9,465 bases of DNA, taken from assembly GCA_025935235.1 (NCBI GenBank), contig JAICVT010000163.1, forward strand, positions 1-9,465, written 5' to 3'. A program made the translations under genes and the position numbers. The stretch is from Ktedonobacterales bacterium (GTDB taxonomy: Bacteria; Chloroflexota; Ktedonobacteria; Ktedonobacterales; JADMIN01). The notes beneath the pieces were generated by a model. That model made no database searches and was not told the DNA's origin. It was given only the letters and a program-made list of their open reading frames with translations. Numbering within the stretch: the stretch's first letter is position 1; each line of letters begins with the position of its first letter. Positions 6,136 through 9,465 of the stretch are shown in pieces.

Positions 6136-6267
6136 CCTCGGCGAATCCGTAATCGCTCGCGGCGCGACGTGCGCCCACCGCTCGAAGGCTTGCGGCAGGC
6201 GCACAATGCCGCACGCCCGAGGCCTCCTCTCTGGCCGTCGTCCCAGGCCACTCGCTGGGAAACGGCT

Positions 6268-6447
6268 GTGCGTCGCCGCGCCCTTATCGCACTCGTGCTC
6301 CCCGCAGCCTTCTGGCTCATCCTCCGTGGGGCGCCGCTGATCGCGTCGGCAGCGTCGGCAGCGTCGGCAGCGTCGGCGCCAGGCTCGCGCTATGTGCAGC
6401 CACTATCTCAGCCACTGTCTCAGCCGTCGCCTCGACGTCTGCTGTAG
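6268..6447 (+). CDS. Doubtful 59-residue membrane/exported peptide ORF
   Basis: Read from a GTG at 6268, this frame gives VRRRALIALVLPAAFWLILR, a positively charged start followed by a hydrophobic stretch. It continues with an Ala/Ser-rich part encoded by the 9-bp repeats and a QPLSQPLSQP segment encoded by the 12-bp repeats. The shape resembles a signal anchor or signal peptide. A partial ribosome site (GGGA, 6256-6259) is eight bases upstream. The frame is open further back, to an ATG at 6169. The peptide has no recognised family, and much of its sequence is forced by simple repeats, so it may well not be a gene. Confidence 0.2.
   Translation: MRRRALIALVLPAAFWLILRGAPLIASAASAASAASAPGSRYVQPLSQPLSQPSPRRLL
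6343..6378 (+). repeat. 9-bp tandem repeat, four copies
   Basis: GCGTCGGCA is repeated at 6343, 6352 and 6361, with a fourth copy at 6370 whose last base differs. Because the unit is a multiple of three, it would encode repeated Ser-Ala-Ala in one frame without breaking it. Confidence 0.9.
6397..6425 (+). repeat. 12-bp tandem repeat, about 2.4 copies
   Basis: CAGCCACTATCT (6397-6408) and CAGCCACTGTCT (6409-6420) differ at one base and are followed by CAGCC. The unit is again a multiple of three, and the array begins 18 bases after the 9-bp array ends. Confidence 0.8.
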
Positions 6448-6583
6448 TATGACGGGGTATGGACCAGGTTTGATCGAGGCACTGGCTCGTGGCGCCACAC
6501 GACACGTACATGGTCAGCGGGCCACGGATGGGCCGCTAGCGAGCGGCCAGCATCACCACATGCGTGACGAGGCGCGCAGTCAT

Positions 6584-7507
6584 ATGCACGACGTAACGTT
6601 TGACGTTCCCGACGAGTTCGCCGCCTTCATCGCCGACTATTTCGGCGCGGAGGGCGCCGCGTGGCTGGCCGCGCTGCCCACGTTGCTGATGGAGTACAGC
6701 CATCGCTGGACGCTGACCCCGGAGCCGCCCTTCGCGGGCCTCAGCTACAACTATGTGACGCGCGTGCGCCGCGCCGATGGCATGCCAGCCGTGCTGAAGG
6801 CGGGTGTGCCGGGGCCAGAGTTTCGCGCCAGCATCGCCTTCCTGCGGCTCTGCGAAGGACGCGGCGCCGTGCGGCTGCTGGAGGCTGACGCCGACGCCTG
6901 CGTCATGCTGATGGAGCAGGCGTTCCCCGGCGCGCCGCTGGCCCAGCTAGAGGATGACGACGCGGCCACCGTCATCGGCGCGGACGTGATGCGCGAGTTC
7001 TGGCGGCCCGCGCCCGCGTCGCATCCCTTCCCGACGGTCGCGCGCTGGCTCGAAGCCTTCGCCAAGGTACGCGCGATGTATCACGGCGGCTCTGGCCCCT
7101 TCCCGCCCGGTATGCTGGCGCGGGCGGAGACGTTGGGCGCCGAACTGCTGGCCTCTGCGCCCTACGAGCGGCTGATGCATGGCGACCTGCATCACGACAA
7201 TATCGTCTCGGCCCAGCGCGAGCCGTGGCTGCTGATTGACCCGAAAGGGCTGGTGGGGGATCCCGGCTATGAGACCGGCCCGTTTATGAACAACCCCTAT
7301 GGGCGGATGGAGACGTGGGCGGAGCCAGCGCGCCAGTTCGCCCGCCGCGCCGACATCCTGGCCGAGCGGTTGAGCTATCCGCGCGAGCGCATCCTGGCGT
7401 GGGGCTTCACGCAGGCTGTCCTCTCGGCGGCATGGCATGTGGAGGATGGCAGCGATCGCTACGGGCCAGCCATCGCGCGGGCCGAGGTGTTGGTGACGCT
7501 GCTGTGA
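6584..7507 (+). CDS. APH(6)-type aminoglycoside/hydroxyurea phosphotransferase-like kinase
   Basis: The 307-residue cytosolic kinase transfers ATP phosphate to a small-molecule hydroxyl. The pattern fits the streptomycin 6-phosphotransferase/hydroxyurea kinase group (PF04655-type) better than generic APH proteins: an N-terminal FDVPDEF segment, a WTLTPEPPFAGLSYNYV nucleotide loop (42-58), a VLKAG ATP-site lysine (K72), the catalytic loop MHGDLHHDNIV with H199, D201 and N206, and the metal-binding IDPKGLVGDPGYETGPFMNNP (218-238). All key residues are intact. Whether it confers drug resistance or phosphorylates a native metabolite cannot be told from sequence; many environmental homologues have unknown substrates. 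I chose the ATG at 6584 because the length then matches the family and GAGG lies 11 bases upstream. ATGs at 6560 and 6392 are in frame but add non-conserved sequence. A second kinase gene follows after 24 bases. Confidence 0.85.
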   Translation: MHDVTFDVPDEFAAFIADYFGAEGAAWLAALPTLLMEYSHRWTLTPEPPFAGLSYNYVTRVRRADGMPAVLKAGVPGPEFRASIAFLRLCEGRGAVRLLEADADACVMLMEQAFPGAPLAQLEDDDAATVIGADVMREFWRPAPASHPFPTVARWLEAFAKVRAMYHGGSGPFPPGMLARAETLGAELLASAPYERLMHGDLHHDNIVSAQREPWLLIDPKGLVGDPGYETGPFMNNPYGRMETWAEPARQFARRADILAERLSYPRERILAWGFTQAVLSAAWHVEDGSDRYGPAIARAEVLVTLL

Positions 7508-7514
7508 TGGTCGC

Positions 7515-7524
7515 GAGGAGGGAG
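7515..7524 (+). promoter_or_regulatory. Ribosome binding site of the second kinase
   Basis: GAGGAGGGAG lies in the 24-base gap between the two kinase genes, seven bases before the ATG at 7532. The position supports translation from a shared mRNA. Confidence 0.65.
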
Positions 7525-7531
7525 CGCCTGG

Positions 7532-8389
7532 ATGGCCAGTGATGTTGATGACGAGCTAGACCCGCGCCTGATCCTGGCGGCGCTGGGCATGGCGCGGGTG
7601 GACGCCGTGGAGCGCGCCGAGGGCGGCTCCGACTCGGCCATCTGGCGTGTGGAGGTGGCAAGCGCCGTCTACGCGCTGCGTGTCTTTCGCCCTGGCGAGC
7701 AGGAGGATTGCGACCGCGAGCGCGTGGCCATGTCGGCGGCCAGTGTGGCGAGGCTGCCAGTTCCACGGCTACATTCGGCGGGGAGCTGGCGCGAGCGCCC
7801 GGCGCTGCTGCTCGACTGGCTCCCCGGCCTGACCGTCTACGAGGCCTTGCGGCAGCGCCCGGAGCAAGCCGCGCAGCTCGGCGCGCTCTTCGGCGAGGCA
7901 CAGGCCCGGCTGCATACCGTCGCCGCGCCCGCTGCGCTCGCCGCGCGCCCGGATGGGTGGATCGCGTGGCTCGGCCCGGATGAGCCAGCGCTGGCCGAGC
8001 GGCTACGCGCCAGCGCCTATCCCGGCGACGCGCTGCTGCACCTCGACTACCATCCGCTGAATGTGCTGACCGATGGCGAGCGCATCACCGGCATCCTCGA
8101 CTGGCGCAATGTCGCCGCTGGCCCGCCGCGCGCTGACGCCGCGCGCACGCACGCCATCCTGCGCGTTGACGGGCCGCATATCGTCGCGCCGCGCGTGCGC
8201 GCGATCCTGGAGACTTTCGCCAACGGCTGGCAGACCGGCTACCTTCAGAACGGCGGCTCACTGGATGACATGGCGCCCTTCTACGCCTGGGCCGGGGCGA
8301 CCATGCTGCGCGACCTCGCCAGCAAGCGCTCGCCCGACGGCCTGGCGCGCATCCGTGTGTGGACAGATGGCTGGCTGGCGAAGCTGTGA
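7532..8389 (+). CDS. Aminoglycoside phosphotransferase (APH) family kinase
   Basis: The 285-residue product has the APH/choline-kinase fold (PF01636-type). Visible parts are a glycine/serine nucleotide loop GGSDSAIWRV (31-40), the strand YALRVFRP (48-55) where the usual ATP-site Lys appears replaced by Arg, the hinge-like LLLDWLPG (92-99), the Brenner motif LLHLDYHPLNVL with H170, D172 and N177, and the metal-binding ILDWRNV with D190. It ends with a helical part that includes TGYLQNGG. Catalytic residues are present, so activity is plausible, but the substrate is unknown. It differs clearly from the upstream kinase, so the two are not a recent tandem duplication. The 24-base spacing and strong ribosome site suggest one transcript. 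The stop codon (8387-8389) overlaps the -35 box of the next promoter. Confidence 0.85.
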   Translation: MASDVDDELDPRLILAALGMARVDAVERAEGGSDSAIWRVEVASAVYALRVFRPGEQEDCDRERVAMSAASVARLPVPRLHSAGSWRERPALLLDWLPGLTVYEALRQRPEQAAQLGALFGEAQARLHTVAAPAALAARPDGWIAWLGPDEPALAERLRASAYPGDALLHLDYHPLNVLTDGERITGILDWRNVAAGPPRADAARTHAILRVDGPHIVAPRVRAILETFANGWQTGYLQNGGSLDDMAPFYAWAGATMLRDLASKRSPDGLARIRVWTDGWLAKL

Positions 8390-8414
8390 CAGGCGGAGGG
8401 CGAGGTCGTACACT
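8386..8414 (+). promoter_or_regulatory. Probable housekeeping (sigma-70-type) promoter
   Basis: GTGACA (8386-8391, five of six matches to TTGACA) and TACACT (8409-8414, four of six to TATAAT) are separated by exactly 17 bases. The -35 overlaps the stop codon of the second kinase. A transcript starting near 8421 would have a leader of about 175 bases that includes the whole hairpin-rich element before the small membrane gene at 8597. Confidence 0.5.
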
Positions 8415-8434
8415 GTGAGCAGCGGTCGGCGCGG

Positions 8435-8560
8435 CGGTTGAAACCGCGCCGAAAGGCGGCACGCCGCCACCAGACCCGCCGGGCGGGTCTTAGTTCGTAC
8501 CTGCGTCCGCGCAGGCGGACGTTGTGGGCCTGCACGGCCCTTCAGGCGCGGTTTCAACCG
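8435..8560. repeat. 126-bp multi-hairpin element with perfect 16-bp terminal inverted repeats
   Basis: CGGTTGAAACCGCGCC (8435-8450) and its exact reverse complement (8545-8560) bound the element. Inside are four further hairpins in a row: GGCGGC/GCCGCC (8455-8468), AGACCCGCC/GGCGGGTCT (8472-8490), GTCCGC/GCGGAC (8505-8520) and GGGCC/GGCCC (8526-8540). There is no coding capacity. The terminal GGTTGAAACC and the internal GTCCGC-GCGGAC unit recall repetitive elements that I associate with Chloroflexota genomes, but this is memory, not a search. It could be a non-autonomous mobile element, a structured RNA leader, or both. A lone trailing palindromic half is not seen outside the ends, and no target duplication is obvious. 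Confidence 0.85.
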
Positions 8561-8596
8561 CTGGCCACATCCCATCACGCTGCCGGAGAATCACAC

Positions 8597-8734
8597 ATGG
8601 GACGCCTGCTCGAACACTTCTCGCGCCTCCTCATCATCGTCGTGCTGGGGCTGGGCATTCTGCTGGCGCTGGCGCTGCTCGTCGGTATCGTCGCGCTGAT
8701 CGTGGCGGTCTTCTTCAGCGGCCACGCGCGATAA
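8597..8734 (+). CDS. 45-residue single-span membrane peptide
   Basis: The product is MGRLLEHFSR, then about 30 uninterrupted hydrophobic residues (LLIIVVLGLG to LIVAVFF, positions 11-40), and then SGHAR. This fits one transmembrane helix with a short basic N-terminus and a small polar tail. The start is well supported: GGAG at 8585-8588 is eight bases before the ATG. The frame is open upstream to 8438, but that part is the hairpin element and is not protein-like. I do not recognise the family, and the function is unknown. A promoter and a structured leader precede it, and the lipoate-ligase-like gene starts 34 bases after its stop. Small one-span proteins often modify membrane complexes, but nothing here says which. 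Confidence 0.6.
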   Translation: MGRLLEHFSRLLIIVVLGLGILLALALLVGIVALIVAVFFSGHAR

Positions 8735-8756
8735 TGATGGCTCATCCGCGCCGTTG

Positions 8757-8762
8757 TACACT
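8757..8762 (+). promoter_or_regulatory. -10-like box placed for a leaderless transcript
   Basis: TACACT ends six bases before the ATG at 8769. With the usual 6-7 base distance from the -10 box, transcription would begin at or next to the A of the start codon. There is no ribosome site before this ATG and no convincing -35. The same ten bases GTACACTGTG occur in the promoter near 8408-8417. Confidence 0.4.
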
Positions 8763-8768
8763 GTGCGC

Positions 8769-9465
8769 ATGACACCGCAACCACCACCGCCTGGCTCCGC
8801 CGACCTTTGGCGACGGCTGCCCTTCTCCGACGCGCCGATGGGGCGGCAGCTCGCGCTCAGCGAGGGCATGCTGGCGGCGCTGGATGAGACGAGCGCGCCC
8901 GCGCTGCGCTGGTATCTGCCCGCCGAGCGCGCGCTGGTTCTGGGCAATGGCCAATCGCCCGCCATCGCCGATCCCGCCGCGCTGGACAGGCAGGCGACCG
9001 CACTCTATAAGCGCGCCAGCGGTGGAACCGCCGTGCTGGTGGACGCCGCGCTGATCAGCCTCGATCTCGCTCTGCCGCACACACATCCATTGGCAACCAG
9101 CGATGTCGTGCGCGCCTACCAGTGGATCGGCGAGCTGTGGGCCGAGGCGCTACGCAGCCTGGGCGTCGCCGACACGCGCGCGCTGCCGACCACCGACGTG
9201 CGCGCGCTGCCGCCGCTCGCGAAGGATGATCCGCTGCGACTGGCCTGCTATGGCGCGCTCTCGCCGTGGGAAGTGGTGATCCGCGAGCCGCCACGCAAGC
9301 TGGTGGGCCTCTGCCAGACCCGTCGCCGCCCCGGCGCACTCTACCAGGCTGGCGTCTACCTGCGGCTCGATGCGCCCGCGCTGGCCGACGTGCTCGCGCT
9401 CGACCCGGCTAGCCGCGCCGCGCTCAGCGCCAGCCTCGCCCACGCCGCAGCCGGGCTCGACGAGG
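8769..9465 (+). CDS. Lipoate-protein ligase A / BPL family protein, 3' end missing
   Basis: The frame is open from the ATG at 8769 to the window end, giving 232 residues without a stop. It matches the biotin/lipoate ligase fold (PF03099-type): LRWYLPAERALVLGNGQ (46-62), the acyl-adenylate loop LYKRASGGTAVLVDAALISL (79-98), which corresponds to the family's R-R-x-S-G-G-G-A-V-Y-H-D, and RKLVGLCQTRRRPGALYQAG (176-195), carrying the family K-L-x-G lysine (K177) and the Q-x-R motif. Such enzymes attach lipoate or octanoate to E2 and GcvH proteins, or move it between them. Which reaction applies cannot be decided, because the loop lacks the usual third Gly and His-Asp and the C-terminus is not visible. 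The N-terminal PQPPPPGS stretch is probably disordered. It starts 34 bases after the small membrane gene and may have its own leaderless promoter. Confidence 0.88.
   Translation, partial: MTPQPPPPGSADLWRRLPFSDAPMGRQLALSEGMLAALDETSAPALRWYLPAERALVLGNGQSPAIADPAALDRQATALYKRASGGTAVLVDAALISLDLALPHTHPLATSDVVRAYQWIGELWAEALRSLGVADTRALPTTDVRALPPLAKDDPLRLACYGALSPWEVVIREPPRKLVGLCQTRRRPGALYQAGVYLRLDAPALADVLALDPASRAALSASLAHAAAGLDE

Larger units (their letters stand above)
6136..6583. other. Gene-poor stretch between the ferredoxin-fold gene and the first kinase
   Basis: This 448-base gap holds a short inverted repeat (TGCGGCA 6191-6197 with TGCCGCA 6207-6213), a 9-bp tandem repeat, a 12-bp tandem repeat and one doubtful small ORF. 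No tRNA, strong promoter or terminator is visible. A TAGTAT at 6445-6450 could be a -10 box for the kinase pair, but it has no matching -35. Confidence 0.6.

Noticed and set aside
6343..6425. CRISPR array
   Set aside because: Units are 9 and 12 bases without spacers; these are simple tandem repeats.
6392..6583. Upstream extension of the first kinase to an ATG at 6392
   Set aside because: The added 64 residues have no kinase similarity, start inside a tandem-repeat region and make the protein longer than the family.

Overview
The window is high-GC DNA (about two thirds G+C by eye) from a free-living bacterium. Gene content, codon bias and the intergenic palindromes remind me of Chloroflexota, but no rRNA or lineage marker is present, so this placement is tentative. 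All convincing genes lie on the + strand.

Bases 1-5105 hold a tryptophan biosynthesis block: the 3' part of a fused trpC-trpF gene (indole-3-glycerol phosphate synthase plus phosphoribosylanthranilate isomerase), trpB and trpA. Together they convert phosphoribosylanthranilate to tryptophan. The block has two oddities. A serine beta-lactamase/esterase-fold gene sits between trpB and trpA, which are normally adjacent and encode partners of one enzyme complex. In addition, each of the three gaps in the block (138, 144 and 132 bases from stop to start) carries copies of a short C/T-rich, G/A-rich palindromic repeat. One copy runs over the 3' end of trpCF and encodes part of a tail on TrpF.

Bases 5106-6135 hold a gap with a perfect 21-bp inverted repeat, then a VOC (glyoxalase-fold) protein and a small ferredoxin-fold (monooxygenase/cyclase-like) protein. 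Codon use here looks slightly less GC-extreme than in the trp block. Bases 6136-6583 are mostly gene-poor, with two short tandem repeats and one doubtful small ORF.

Bases 6584-8389 hold two different kinases of the aminoglycoside phosphotransferase fold, 24 bases apart and probably co-transcribed. The first resembles the APH(6)/streptomycin-hydroxyurea kinase group; the second is a generic APH-family kinase.

Bases 8390-9465 hold a probable sigma-70-type promoter overlapping the stop of the second kinase, a 126-bp element with 16-bp perfect terminal inverted repeats and several internal hairpins, a 45-residue single-span membrane peptide, and the 5' part of a lipoate-protein-ligase-family gene that runs off the window. 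That last gene has a -10-like box so close to its ATG that its transcript may be leaderless. I found no CRISPR array, tRNA, rRNA, transposase or phage gene. The most unusual items are the repeat-populated trp block, the two structured intergenic elements and the leader/small-protein arrangement near 8.4-8.8 kb.
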